The notes under the pieces: model-generated | What the model was told of the DNA's origin: nothing | Databases searched by the model: none | Seen by the model: only the letters and a program-made list of their open reading frames with translations | Source of the DNA: Dipylidium caninum | Lineage: Eukaryota > Platyhelminthes > Cestoda > Cyclophyllidea > Dipylidiidae | DNA length: 64,000 nucleotides | Direction of reading: 5' to 3' | Assembly (NCBI GenBank): GCA_017562135.1 | Contig: QEYB01001046.1 | Span: forward strand, 930,001-994,000 | Program-made: the position numbers and the translations under genes | Part shown: positions 22,901-36,000 of the stretch, piece by piece | Layout of the letters: each line of letters starts with the position of its first letter | How positions within the stretch are numbered: position 1 is the first letter of the stretch

Positions 22901-25900
22901 CAATAGGTAGCCTAACTTAAGATTGCCTTAACCTAAATCCAGTCTCAATGACGACAATTTGCCATCAGGCGCCACGGCAGCATGTAGGGGGCGACGGTTA
23001 AAATAAGAATAACCTTCGGTGCGAGATAGGGTCTTAGGAATGGCAAACTCTCTCTGTCCGCGGATTGCCAACGCGTGATTCTGTCACGGGACACAGAGAG
23101 AATGTCAACTTTCAGCCGAGAGTTCGGCATAAGTCAAAGCAAAAGGTACGAACTAGTGCCGGGGGGGGGGAGAATTATGCGATGCTTTCAGGGTACAGGA
23201 CCGCATCGGAAAATAAAAGGCCTTCCTATGCGAGAAGGCTATTTTTCAGTGACACTCCACAGACAGCTTGAAATCCACGCTAGTAATAACAAAGTTTAGC
23301 ATCACAGACGCATTTGCCCGCCTTTCCGGAGGCCTATCATCTGCAAATCGGGAAGAATTAAACTAAATTATTGCGCCTGCAACAGGAGAACAGCATCTCC
23401 TTCTTCCTGTTGCCGTCTTTAACCCGCCACAGTTGCAAATCCACCCGCAACCCCTTCAAACCTTCAAATGAATTGCGAATTCTCATCATTTTTAAATGCG
23501 GGACACGAAAAGGTGGAAATTCACCCTCCACTCTACACTTTAACTACTTCATTAGTAACCTCGCACCATAAAATCCATTCCAACGGTGTTATAATTCGCC
23601 TCGTATCTCCGCATAGTTCGCTCACTGTCCGTTCACCATCGGTGGAGCAACAGTTTAATTCGCTGTCTAAACGGGGCATAGGCAAGTCCATCTCAGCTAG
23701 GCGGATTCAGCATTTGCCAATGAAAAGCCTCGTCTCCAACGCACCCAGTGTGGATGAATGTTTTTTTTTGTCTACTGATTTTAATTTGAAGATCCATCGT
23801 CCCTCCTTAGGAGTCTGCTTTTTTGTTCCACGAAGCAGTCCACACTTAAGTTAATTAATACAACCGTTACAACTGGGACTGGTCAGGATGGGAATGAGGC
23901 ACTCGGCTGACGGTTGGAGAGAGAGGTAAGGCATAAATATTGTGTTGGCCATAGATTAGAGCTTCAACTAGGTGTGGCAGGGCGGCCACGGTGGAGAGCG
24001 AAGAAGCGCAATTCTGCTTCATCCACAATGGCGTTTGAGACGGCAGAAAATTCGACAGGTCTTAGCAGTCATCGAGGGGTTCAGCGAAAGTGAAATGAGA
24101 CGAAACTTACTCGGACCCACGCAGCAAAGCGCAGAGCGATGGTGGAAATGAAGAGAGAGTTTTGAGCGAAGTCCAACAGATGCCACATGTCACTGACGTA
24201 AGTCTTGGCACCCAGTGCCCAGATATTAGTGATTTCTTGCCAGACGAAGCCTTAAACACAACGGGTATGGGATGGAGTGTGAAGAAATGAGCAAATTATT
24301 CACCGCCACTAACTCGCATGGAGGTAAGACATTAATAATTCAACCTCAGAGTTTCCGTTAACGCTTTGATGTTGGTTACGTGGACGCTTACTGGGGAGAT
24401 CGTGAAGTTTTATCTTGTAAAACTCCCCATAAATTGTCTTCTAGACAGGTTTTTACAGACCGAAAGGATTTTGAATATACATCAACTTTTGTGGGCGTCT
24501 CTTCAACAGACAATGCGGCTCATATTCATGTGTTTGTTAACTTCAATCTTCACCACATTTTAAATGTCACAAATTGCTCATGTCATCACGAGCGTTGGCC
24601 GAGGAAAGTGAAATTTCGCCCCTAGAGCAGATGTTGGGCGTCGGGACTAACAATAACAGTTTGTCACCGCCTCGTGGGAAAGTTGTATCCTCCGACCACA
24701 CGGCTCTGTGGCCTAAGGACATGGCGCCTGGGAAATGTGCCATTTTTTCCCCATCCATTTCTCCGCGGCCGTTCACAATGTCCTACTGAGGGAGGCCGCA
24801 GATGCTATCGCCTCGCTAGGTAGTCAGGTGCCTTGTAGGCCCACTGAGATAAAGCACAGTGAGCCTTTTTTAATAACTCACCGACAACGTAGATCATTGC
24901 GAGGTCTTCGAAAAGGGACGGGGGCGGATCCCTGCAACTCATCCGCTCCTCCAGTTTGTCTGTCAGGTAGAATTCTATGCGTAGAGCCACCAGTGTGAGA
25001 ATAACTGAAAGGAGGAACTGTCATTGAAGCACCATGCGACCTCGGGTTTCACACGGCCCTGATGAGCCTATCACCTTTACGTGGTACACGACCCACTGGC
25101 GACTCAGGGTTCCGGAGAAAGTCGGTTGTACCAGTCGAGATATGGCCTCAGTCCCTTATTTTTTGTTTTCTGCCCCTCCTTTCAGCTAAATTTATACTAT
25201 CGTTTCGGTGTGTGGGCGCAGAGTTCCGCGCCCCCGTCGGTCCTCGCACCTGATGTTGCAGAGGGTGACATTCCAGCGAGGGCGCCTGGCGTAGGGACGC
25301 ATTCCGTTCACACTTTTAACTCGCCCCCTCTCCCATTTGGCATTAACATCTATGAGTTCTTAAAGTAATCCACTTTTCTTCAGTTTAAATAGGCATTCCC
25401 ATAAGACCCAGACTTGTGAATCGACAAAATCACAGGAGCCGATTCACTCCCGTGAAACATACTAGTTACCGAGCCAAGGAAACACTTACATTTTTTGATT
25501 CCTGTGAAATTGGGAGTGGTATTTTATGTTAAATAGCAGGTCTCAAAGAAATTCGTCAAATATGCGCAGACTAATGCCAAGGACATTTGGGAGTAAAAGT
25601 GGCAGCCATTGGCACGAACTAGCGCATGAATCGTCCACCGTCCAGACTGCTTCAGCAAATCATTCACTCAAGACGTTTAGACTGATGCCACTTATGCTGC
25701 TTTCTTCAAGTAAGGAAAGTAAAACCTTCCAGACGTGGCAGATGTGTTAACAGGGGCGTTACGTGAATGCCCAATGCCAACAAAATTGGGTTTTAGATTG
25801 GCTGACAAAATTCGCCCAGGCGGCCAGACTACAAGGCCATCGGTAGCATGGTACATGAAGAAAAGACTTGAGCTTTTAACTCCAGTCGATGAAGTGGAGC

Positions 25901-28900
25901 TTTAGTGGTGAAATTCATTCCTCACCGATAACTTATGGGACACTAAAAAGGAAAGACTTGTTCTTGGCGGCAGAGCCTTTCTTCCACACATCATGGCCAC
26001 TCCGCCACACGCTGACCTGTTCATCTAAGCTTCAGGGGGGATTTGGGGCGTTGGAGAGATGGTCACGATTACCGAGGGGGGGAGGGGGAGATCTTACTTA
26101 GGAAGGAGATGTAAGCACTGCCCTGGCAGATGAATTTGATGAAGGGCTTCCGCAGCATACTGCCCCAACGCGAGTCCGGCGCGAGGAGGTAGCAGACACA
26201 GAGGACGGGGTAGAGGAAGGCGATGAGGAGGATGATCGCCGCCTGAACCACGAAGGGTTTGCGCCGAAAGCCCGGCAGTCCGTCGTACCAGAGTGAGGCC
26301 AACAACTGTTGACAGTGCGGATGGGCTACAAACTGCAAGTTAAATCCTCACCCTCAGGCTGGTTCCACACCAGTCACGGGGCCGTTGCTGCTAGCAAAGG
26401 AAGCTATTTGTACTTTTTCCGAATACTCAAGCCCTTTACACCTTGTTCCGGAGTTCGGGATTTTCTTACGAGTAAACGACTCTGCTTGGCTAACAAGTTA
26501 TGATAAGATGGCACAAGGTGGTTAGGGAAGGAGGCAAACAGATGCATTCGTGAGAAAACAGTGAAGTTCAAGCGGAGCACTAAGAACTACTGTTGTAAAA
26601 TACTTCTTAGCTTTGCCCAATTGAGTGGCAGGCTGCTTTTCTTCCCGCATCTACGCATACAGTCGTCTGATGTGAATTTCCATAAAAGAAATATTTAGTC
26701 GTCGCTTTGGTTGTCACACTCATTAACTCAGCACTTGGTCGCCTTTTCCCTTCATCGAGCGACTTGTTCGTCCCCTCGTGTCCACCATCCTTCCTCCGAA
26801 CCGTCCGCTCCCTGTTGCCTGCACTAATGACAGCTAAGCGGCTGCCAGAGGTGGCTCTGAGCCCCCGGCTTCAATTTGGTTGAGTGGCTGTCTTCCTCAT
26901 ACGTTTGCCACAAAAGTCCTCATGTCTTGACGCTCTCCCGCCGGGTTTAGTACTTTTCGCGGATGACTTGAAGCGGGTGAGAAGAACACGAAAAGGCGAG
27001 ATGGCAAAACTGCAGAGACGGTGATGTAAAATCACGTATAAAATGTGACTGGTAGCTCTTTCATTCTCCGCCATCCCCGCTGGCCTCGAAGGCACTTCGT
27101 GGACCGCTCCTGTCAACTTCAGTGTGGAATACTTTTGAAGTAGGCTAGAACAGCTGCATCTTTCCCTTCTTGTCCACGGCTATTTAGCAAGGGAAAGCGC
27201 CTCCTTCCCGTGGGATAATCGCATCTTTACCCTGTCTTTTAAGATGGATTCTGCGAATTTTCTTAGCTTAAGCCAAGGCGGACGATGACAGTGGCGTTGC
27301 CCCACCGATTCACTCACCTGTTTCTGCTTGTACTTGATGGCGAGTCGCAGACGGGAGAGTTGCATCGTCTGTCCGGTTGAGTCGCTGCGCACACCGTAGA
27401 GTATGGCGTCCTCGTTCTCGTTGCTGCCCGAGTCGTGGTTAAGCACGATGGCGAGCTCTGTGGAACCCCGCGTTTGGGCAAGCAAGGCGGTGGCGAAGGC
27501 CTCGCAATTTTTCGACAGCTTTTCGTAGTCCTCCTGGCATCCAATGCGACCGAAATTTGGCAGAAAGGGAAAGCATCAGAGAGCTGGTAGGAATTATATG
27601 AGAATATAAATGCTGCAGTCCTTGGCTTGCTAGTTTGTGTTTAGCATTCGGTCAGGTTCAATTATCATTTAGCGAAAGGGTCTTTTAAAAGGCTCCTCCT
27701 GGTCTCCTGGTCAGTGGATCTCATCTACTGGCGGGGAGGCAATTTTAAAATTGTCATGGTCAGTTCTTGCCGTTAAACTGTTCACAAGTTGTGCTAGCAA
27801 CGCTGTACCCGAATACACCGAACACCCTCTTTTGGCTCGTCACTAAAAATACTGTATCTGATCACTTGAGAGGATAATTCCAACTGGTGGACCACTAATG
27901 CAGACACAAGATGGAATGAGTTATTAGAACACATTTTTGGCCTTTGAAAAATGGCATGTGTTAGAAGGGAAAGTAGCTTCCTCGGGCATATCATAGCGGG
28001 AAGACAGAAGTAAATCAAGAGACCGAAAGAATGAGAGTTTGTGAATAAAACACTGGAAACCTTGAACTCATTTTCCAGACGGCCCAGTCGCCTAGTTTCC
28101 CAGCTTAGTTCGAAGGCGGTGAGAATGGGATCAGTGCTGGAAAGCGCAATGAAGCAGGGACTCGCGAGCGCCCTGTAGGCGTTTATACGGAGTTTTGAGT
28201 GTTGAAGGCTGTCCTCCCGGCTGGCTTGGACACAGGCGTTGCAGGCGCATCGCAGCTCGTGCGGCTTGGTTATCTTGTTGCCGCGGTCAATGAGGGTCTT
28301 GATGATCGCGTAGTTGTCACGGTGGGCGGCCAGTATGAGCGGCGTTATGTCCGGAGTGAAGATGGACGAGTCGATGTGGCCAAGGAGTCCCTGTCGGCAA
28401 TAAACCGAGTGTGAAACCAGCCTCATCGTGAATGTCTCCTTCCCAAAGATTTTAAAATCTCTCATGAAGTTTCCAAGTGCAGCATTGATAGGTGTAGACT
28501 TGTTATTTTCAAAGCCTTTTACAGTGCGGCAGAGGATAAGTTGATTACGAAAAACGCCAATGGCCAAAATGCCATCCTCACAAGACTTCAATCTCGGGGA
28601 TGGCAGTGAAGTCTCCGGAGTGCTCACGTGTTATGACACTCCTTTAATGAAGCCTAGCGCATTAAATTATCCTGCCTCGGAGCCCTTCCCCCGGATAGAA
28701 TATGGAGTGCCGCAGGCACGAGCTATTTTTCGTCTTGAGGATAAAATTAAGAGGAGATATTCCCTAAGGAGAAAATATCACCCGAATATCGCCAACATTT
28801 CAATCTGAGGACACAAATAGGCCCCAGTGACCTTATTTAACAGGCTATTAAAGCTCACAAATGCGCTAAACAGTGAATGGGTCTTAAAGACGATCGCCAG

Positions 28901-29716
28901 CCTTAGCAGAGGGGAGTTCCTCTAGCTGAAGGGCTTTGAACAACTTACTGAAACTATATAACTTTCCGCTAAAATTTACTTTTCCCCTGGTCACTGAGCC
29001 GGGTGAAAGTCTAATGATTAAGGCCACTTAAGCGATCTAAGGTGTTTGAGAAACCGAAAGTTGGTTAAAAGTCCAAAATATTCTGGAAGTAGTGTGAAAT
29101 TTAGCTTTAGTATTTCGGTGAACAAAGCAGAAAATAGGATTTGATATCATATTTAATCACTGGTGACACGGAGGTAATTTATGGGAGAAGGAAATAGAGT
29201 TCTGTCATAATTTAAACAAATCACGATGCAATCGCCAACCTTCAGATTTTTTCTTTGCTGACGTTCGCTTTGAGCCTGTAGAATGAGCTCCACAGCGAGA
29301 ACATTCTCTTCAGAGATGGCATGAAGCAAACTATCCCTTAATTCGATCACCTCGTAGGTGAGTAACATTTGTAGCAGTTCAATTTGTTCCGCCTCAATGG
29401 CGACTCTTATCGCCCCTCTGCCCATTGCGTCCATGCAGTTAACATTAATATTGTACCTTTTGGCGTTGTCAATCAGTCGACGAGCAGTGTTCACATCTCC
29501 GTATTCAGCTGAACGCAGGAAGAGCTTCTCGTAACGATTGAGCTCGCCTTCCACGTAGGGGATCTCCAACCCGCCCAAATTGAGGGTTCGTCGTCCGCCT
29601 AGGGGTTCGTCACGATCACTCGCCGGCGATTCATCCCGCCTTCTGTCGGTGATACTACTGCGGAAAGCCTGAGTCACGACAATACCCTGACGAATGGTTT
29701 CAGCGGCTTGTTTCAT
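16932..29716 (-). CDS. TRPC: TRPC4/5-type cation channel, complete, 12 exons
   Basis: A receptor-operated, calcium-permeable channel subunit of the plasma membrane that assembles as a tetramer. Minus-strand exons: 29716-29240, 28390-28061, 27533-27318, 26332-26098, 25004-24882, 24250-24111, 22517-22150, 22079-21979, 21895-21801, 21522-21328, 19732-19405 and 17401-16932. They keep frame and give 1025 codons (TRPC4/5 are about 975). In order: ankyrin region (about 60-150), TRP_2 linker with a His-Cys-Cys-Cys set (203, 207, 209, 212), [18 protein letters not shown] at 342, six membrane helices, pore helix [12 protein letters not shown] near 637, S6 with [17 protein letters not shown] box [10 protein letters not shown] (701-710), and a CIRB-like segment VMRELVNRY (about 810). 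ATG 29716 has an in-frame stop five codons upstream. The penultimate exon could end at 19433, but only 19405 joins the last exon in frame. Family certain; the 5' exon-1 donor (GTTGGC) is the weakest junction. Confidence 0.95.
17497..17546. repeat. 25-bp tandem duplication in last TRPC intron
   Basis: Two adjacent 25-base copies of TTGAACGCTCGCTTTTATAA and five more bases. They lie about 100 bases intronward of the acceptor of the last TRPC exon. The copies are nearly identical. Confidence 0.85.
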
Positions 29717-31786
29717 GACGCTCTGTGCTCGTCTTCAACCGCTACACTCTTGCTACGTGTGTCCACTGGACTGCAAGCGGCCTTATGCTAATGGAATAAG
29801 GGCATCTTAAGCCACCCTCTCGCCCCCACTTTGTCCTGTAAAAACAATCTGCACTCCCAACTATCCGCCTGGTATCCAGATTTGATGTGTGCCCTATACG
29901 GCGGAGCCTGGCCAATAAGGGCCAGAGTATGTCGCTTGGATATCTGTAAACATACGTATTTGCCCTCTAATTCTCTTGCGCTAACAATTAGGGTCGGAGG
30001 AATTGCAAATCTGCCTCGGATAAATGTACCCCACCACGAACTTGTCACTTATTCTTCTCTTAGCGACCTTGAGAGTAGAGATGTCTTGAGAGGAGTGAAT
30101 ATTTCCAGAGTGAAATGACAAATACAATCGAAATTGTTGCATATATTAAGTCAGTGCTTCCGAATTCGCCATATAGTGATATAACGGTGAAAAAATGCCA
30201 CAGCATGCATGACAAGTATTAAGGGACTCACGAGGTTTTTTTAAAAAAGTTTAACTGAAAAAATTGTGGGACTTGGGAAATGTCAACGTTGACATCAACG
30301 ATTACCCAATGAACACAACAATAGAAAAGGCATGAGGTAGGTGCTAAATTCGCTAAAATAAAAGTGTATATCCTTTCAGTCTGAAAATTGCGAGGGTAGA
30401 GACTGGCTTAGGCTGCTGAAGATAGTTGGCTGTGGCTCATTGCAAAGGGTTGACACCTGACTTAGCACCTGTCCGTGACCCCTTTGACTGCTCCTTTTTA
30501 TGGGAAACGTCTTCGCCAAACAGAGGACCCCAAATAACAAAGTAATATTCAGTTCTTGGATAGTCAGGACGGTTAAATAGTTCCCTTCGTTAGGGTGAGT
30601 GGGGTCATTAACTGTAGACAGTGGTATTTCGACAGATGAGTAAAATAAGACGATGGAGTTACATAAGTATTATTTAAATAGGGTAAGTAGCAATAAAGTT
30701 AGCAACTACCAATACTACGTTTTTAGAGTGCCATCTAATTTATTTGGATTAACATTCAACTCCTCTTTACATTGGTCAGAAAATCATGTCGATGATCGTA
30801 ATTAGGTGGCGACGGGAATGCGTGATCGAGTGTACACCACAAAAATTCGCCAATTGCTTACTCATCCAAGCGTCATGGAAGTACCATAAATGCAGCGGGG
30901 GCGGTCGTGGAAGATCGTCTGTGTAAATATGGGTGGGTAGGAACTGCTCGGTCTTATGTAAAGCGATGAAGACTAAAATATACTTCGGCAAGCATTTTAA
31001 TGTAGAACATGCACTTCGTCATAATTTAACCGTACAGAAGGCCATATTTGCAAGTGCAACCCAATCATATTTTACAGATCTATGGCAATTGCAATCATTA
31101 GGACGTTGATTTATCTACCGTGCATGTCTGTCTGTTACATATCGTGTACCAGTATAACTTTAGAGGACTTTCGCAAACGGTAACAAATGATATTTGTTAG
31201 CCTTAAAGGTGGAATGTAAGTAAATAAGAAAACATTGAGTAGGCACGAGTTATTATTGGTGATTATCGTATAAAATCGTGATTTTACTGCATTATGGCAC
31301 AATCTTCGTTTTCGGCGTAACGGCATTTCTTTACTTTTTCAGATCTGCGATGAGGCTTATCTGTGACTCCCATTGGGGGATTCGTAGTTGGGTCATCGCA
31401 CATTTTCTGAAGTTATAACTTGTTGTGCAGTTAGTCCAAAAATCCCTTCTCCGTGAGTCCTAACCATCGGAAGGCGATGATTTACTTCGTGCGAGCAACT
31501 TTATTAAACACGAAAGTACATTTACAACTTACTAACTCTGTTACCCAAGTGATGTTGCGCTACCAGTATTTATTGCTGGTAATACATTATCAAACTCCAA
31601 TGAAGCACCTCAAGTAAGACGATCCCTGAATAGACTTGAAGATTTCTACGTGGCACCGACTGTAGTAATTGGGTGATTCGGGCGCCAAAATTGCTGCGTT
31701 AGTGTACAATGACGGCCTGGTCAAAGTGGTGACAGTCAGTGCTCGACATACCCGCGCTTGGATTGTCTGATCGGTCTCTTGCTGTA
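29717..31786. other. Intergenic region between divergent TRPC and MRPS21 genes
   Basis: About 2.1 kb separating two start codons that point away from each other, so it should carry both promoters. I see no TATA box or known operator that stands out. A minus-strand open frame at 30776-30991 ends the only mildly protein-like stretch. It has no family match and no partner exons that I could find. Confidence 0.5.
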
Positions 31787-32559
31787 ATGGCCTCGAGGAC
31801 TGCCGTCGAAACTTACTTCAAAAATATCAGATTTCTCCGAAAGACCGTTCTTGTTAAGGACAATGATGTCACCTCTGCGTTTGCTGCCTTAAACAAGTAA
31901 TGCCTGCTCTCTGAATAGTTTCACTTCTTGTATTGCTTCACTTCTATTCTTTGATACCTATCTTATAGAGGGGTCGCTTGCTGTTACAAGGATCCCAAGA
32001 GTAGCTGCCGGGGTTGAATTTTCTCTACTCATCATATTCTGTTACTCTGACAACCATTTTTTCCGACACGTATTATTCCAGATTGTACAAAAATCGCGCT
32101 GCCTGTGTAGTAGAATTTTCTAAACCACCTGCGTGGTTCATAGGTTTGCCTCCTGCCTTAAGCAAGACTCCCTCGTTATAGCTCATCGTTGTCAACTCTA
32201 ACTCATGGTAGTGTTCTGCTAACTCCATTACCTTCGACCTCTGGAATTCGGTCCAGTTTTTATTTTGAGGCGTTTTTTTGCCTCTAGACTGGGGTCAGGC
32301 GTCATCGTAATCTTTCTTAGTAACTGTTTTAACTAAAGGAACAGAAAAATATGTTTTTCTTCCCTATCACATATTTTTTAGAATCCTGCGGAACGACAGA
32401 GTGCTTAATACTATCAAGGCACAGGAATATTATGAGAAACCAACCAGAATGCGACGACGTGTCATGTATGAGCGCTGTAAGCGTATATACGATTCTGAAA
32501 TGTCTCGCAAAATCAATTTTGTAATGAAAGTGGACAGACCTGACCCTTGGCTTCGATAA
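31787..32559 (+). CDS. MRPS21: Mitochondrial ribosomal protein bS21m, two exons
   Basis: A small-subunit protein of the mitochondrial ribosome, nuclear-encoded and imported into the matrix. Exon 1 is 31787-31896 and exon 2 is 32382-32559 (stop TAA included). The donor GTAATG and acceptor TTTTTTAG join in phase 2 and give 95 codons, against 87 in human MRPS21. Exon 1 carries RKTVLVKDNDVTSAFAALN, matching the family's N-terminal strand-helix (RTVMVQEGNVESAYRTLN-like). Exon 2 carries the diagnostic basic block: EYYEKPTRMRRR, then YERCKRIYDSEMSRKINFVM, and ends DRPDPWLR. Each exon is under 60 codons, so a length-based search misses them. The ATG is followed by G, and the length fits the family. 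The gene sits alone in a gap between the TRPC and GPCR genes. Identification is by motif order along nearly the full length. Confidence 0.93.
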
Positions 32560-33072
32560 GGTTTCATTTCCTACTTTCGATACTCTGAATTTCATATTGA
32601 AAAATAGTTTTTGTTTTGCCGTCTGATTGCTCCTATTTCGGGGCGTCTGGGTTGCGAAATACTAGTTATTTAAACACGGGCTGCGAGATTTTATTCGTCG
32701 AGTTACTTAGTTGTTTTGTTCCCTCTAAATTGCGATGCCTTACATTTGCTCAAACGGACGACCATTTTGGATTAATAGTCTTGATGTTTTTTAACAATTT
32801 TTGACAAAATTGTCCGGCTCCATATGCTGAATTCGTAATCAGGACGGAGTTCTTTTCCATATCATAGGTGATTTAAGTGTAACAGAATCACTGGGTCCTC
32901 TTACCTGTTTTACTTTTTCCCATCGGAGAAGCGGCGTGGGTTTTTGGGAAGGCTGCGAGTAACTGGCTTTTCTCGCCCCGAACATGACCAGCTTTTTTAA
33001 GTCACTGAGCCACTTTCACATCTCACAAGTAAAAAGATTGCAGGGGATGGGATGGGTTGAGTGCAGATTGGA

Positions 33073-33083
33073 AATAAAATAAA
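33073..33083 (+). promoter_or_regulatory. Possible MRPS21 polyadenylation signals
   Basis: Two overlapping AATAAA hexamers, about 510 bases after the MRPS21 stop, are the first clear pair downstream on the coding strand. Assignment to MRPS21 is inference. Confidence 0.35.
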
Positions 33084-36000
33084 TTTGCTTTAACAAGTGG
33101 GTTTTCCTTGAAGAAATAACATATTAATGCCAGGTACTAAACTCCCTATGCTTTCATGCCTCTTGCAACGAGTAACCAATGCGGTTGAGCCGGTGTTTCG
33201 GATGGAGAATACACCAGTAAACGATTGAAGTCCTTCGGTGGGTAAACCGTCATTTGATACGTGATCAAGAAAAATTAGGGACGATGTGACTCGATGATTT
33301 TGTGCAAGTGTTTAGATGAATAAAACAAGTTGCGTTTTCTTTGATCTCAATCGTGCTGAAGAATTAAGGTGACTTGGTCATTCCAAAGTACACTGGTTTA
33401 TCGCTCCCTGGCTAGAAGTGACAGAGATCCTCGGAATACTTGGCTTACTTTGGCCCACTGAAGTAATATGTCACGCATTAAGCACGGCTGAAAGGCGGTT
33501 GTTTATACTGTTGTGCCAAAAACCATACGCAGCTTGACATCGCGGCATCATACACATGAATGGCTCAGAAACGAGTTGATGGAGCTCCTGGAAGATCAGC
33601 GAGGGAGATTCGTGTCTATTGAGTGGATTAAAATCCTCGAAATCCGTTTCCCGAGATTCAATTGACCGCGTTCAGTGTCTGAACAATGACTCCTGGTGAA
33701 GATTGTCTGAGCATCTGTCCGACAGCGGTAAGGAAGTCAAAGTTGCTTTTCTCTCTTCACAGCCTCAAGTCCCACAAACTCAGTTCTCTCGCCTTATGCA
33801 GCTGAACTCTTGGGATAGAGGCAAAAATATCCCACTAAGCTAGCCAGAATTAAGCATTGGTGTGTACACCCCATCTTCACTGTTTTCTAAGTTAATTAAC
33901 AAGAAGTCAATGCCAACGTGCTCTCAAGATACTCGAGTAGTCCTGCCAACTCTCTTCCCTTCTTTTACTCTCAAAGCAGGAATATACTTGAATGTACTTT
34001 CGGCACTTCGCGTTTAAGCTGGTGGTGTGGCATGCATTTTTGTGTGTTTGTCGAAATGCTCCTGGTCTGGGTAAGTGGGGAACAGTGAAAATGGGACCGA
34101 CTGGAGGCGTTTAGATGGGAAGAACTCCAATGTAAGTTAAAGGCAGGGTAGTGATTTTTTGGCGTATAGGTTGTGGTTAATAGTTCTTCACTTTTGGTCA
34201 GTCCTTTGAAATATGGAGGATTAGCCGGCCTAATTTGGATGTCGAGCCAGAAGCAGAAAGTGGCCCTACCGTTCAGCAGTCATAACAAAGGACTTCGAAG
34301 GTCCAGTTGACGTCTCGTCCGCCATTCGCACTGAGAAAGTCGACCCTCATGTGACCCAACTGACAAGTCGGGAGTTGATTAGATTGCATTAGCCTAGTTG
34401 ACTTCTTTGAGGAATTGCTAATGTGATGCTCGACTGGGAACTATCGCGCTCTCTGCCTCCCCAGAATACGTAATTCCATCATCGTACATGCAATATGTCC
34501 AATTCTTCTAGAATAACGGTCTTCACTCCTTTTTAAGTCTTCGCTTCGACAAATGCCTGTAAGCTCGAGTAACACGACTTCACGAAGAAGGAAGTTAGCT
34601 CATACCCCCATACACTATTTTACGGAAGCACGTTCTATCACCCGTCCGTGCAACCGAGTTGTCTTTGAGGTGGAGGCAACGTGACTATGTAATCGTGGCT
34701 GGGACAGACGAGGAGGCAGGAAATTCACAGTCCCACCAAAACGATGCTCGAAGTCTGTACACAGACAAAACTCGTTTATGTATTCTTTGTCATTTGCAGC
34801 ACGGTTGAAATATGTCCATTTCCTTCCGGATTTTTGAGGGGTCTTTTAGTGAAACTAAATGCGATTTCGTGCCTCGTCCAACTTTGTTTGGGGAATGAAA
34901 AAAGTGTAACTATATGTATTATGAAGGGGCAGACTATCCTTGAAATGGTAAGAATATATGGTATAAGTAGAGAAATTAGAAAAATAGGCGTTAAAATAAG
35001 GAGAATAAGTGAGTGCATGAGATTCTTTAGACTATTAGACAAAAATGTGGCCGGTTATGGTAACTGCTCTCCCGAAAAGGTGGTCGGGTGATGTCCGAGA
35101 CGAATTCCTGCGAGATTGAAGAGAAATCCTCGTACAGGATGAGAATAAAGCGTGCATGTCCGGAGGTTCTCTCCTCCTCTACACCCGCAAGCCGAGAGGA
35201 TGTTTTTTCTACCACTGTACTGTCCCGTGCCATGATTAACTGATGCGTGTGTAAAATTGGGTATTCTAATTGTTAAAAACATGGCAAGACTCGCCCTCAA
35301 CAAAAATGGTTTTAGGGCTACTCAGTGAGGACAGGCCAAACCGACCTAAAAGGATCTAATATTCACTACGCTGTCGGGCGGATTTCGCCGGGGTTGAGTT
35401 AAAAGACCACAATAAATGACAGGAGGTTAGTACTAGGTTTGACAGGCGTCCATGAACCACAAATTCCATTCCCTGTGCCTTGGAGACTGCCTGTTTTTTT
35501 ACTCTGAGAGGATAACTCGCGTAAATGGGATAAAATGCCTCCACCATTCTGCAATCGTGTCACTTCCACGTGTCATCAAAGTCAAGAAAGTGCAAGAAGC
35601 TAAAATTAAACTGCCTGCAAAGCGAACAAATTGGCGATAAGTTCAAAGACAGTCGCCAAATGTCGAGGCCTAATTCATTCCCTCTGACAGAGTGGAGCAA
35701 CAGAGAAGATACTTAAGCAGTGATTTGTTTGTTATTTATTTTTTCCAACTTAATGGCACAGATATTTGTCAAGCGTGGGAGTAATCACGAATAGGGGTAG
35801 GGGCATCTGCTTGAAGGCTGTCCAACTAAAATTGCCACTTTTGTCCACATATGTTGGACGAGAGGGAATAGGACGGGCTAAGAGCACGGCTGTTCATGAG
35901 TTTATCACAATATTTATTAATAAGTGCCTAATTCATCGAGCAGCGACGCTCCTGTTATTGAAATATCCATTTTCACATTTAGTACTGTGGTGGCGCCCAA

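Noticed and set aside
25057..25080. CTGATGAG core of a hammerhead ribozyme
   Set aside because: No GAAA core strand or flanking stems at the required spacing.
30776..30991. Minus-strand 71-codon frame as a last exon
   Set aside because: An acceptor-like site is present, but no other exon of the same gene was found and no family was recognised.
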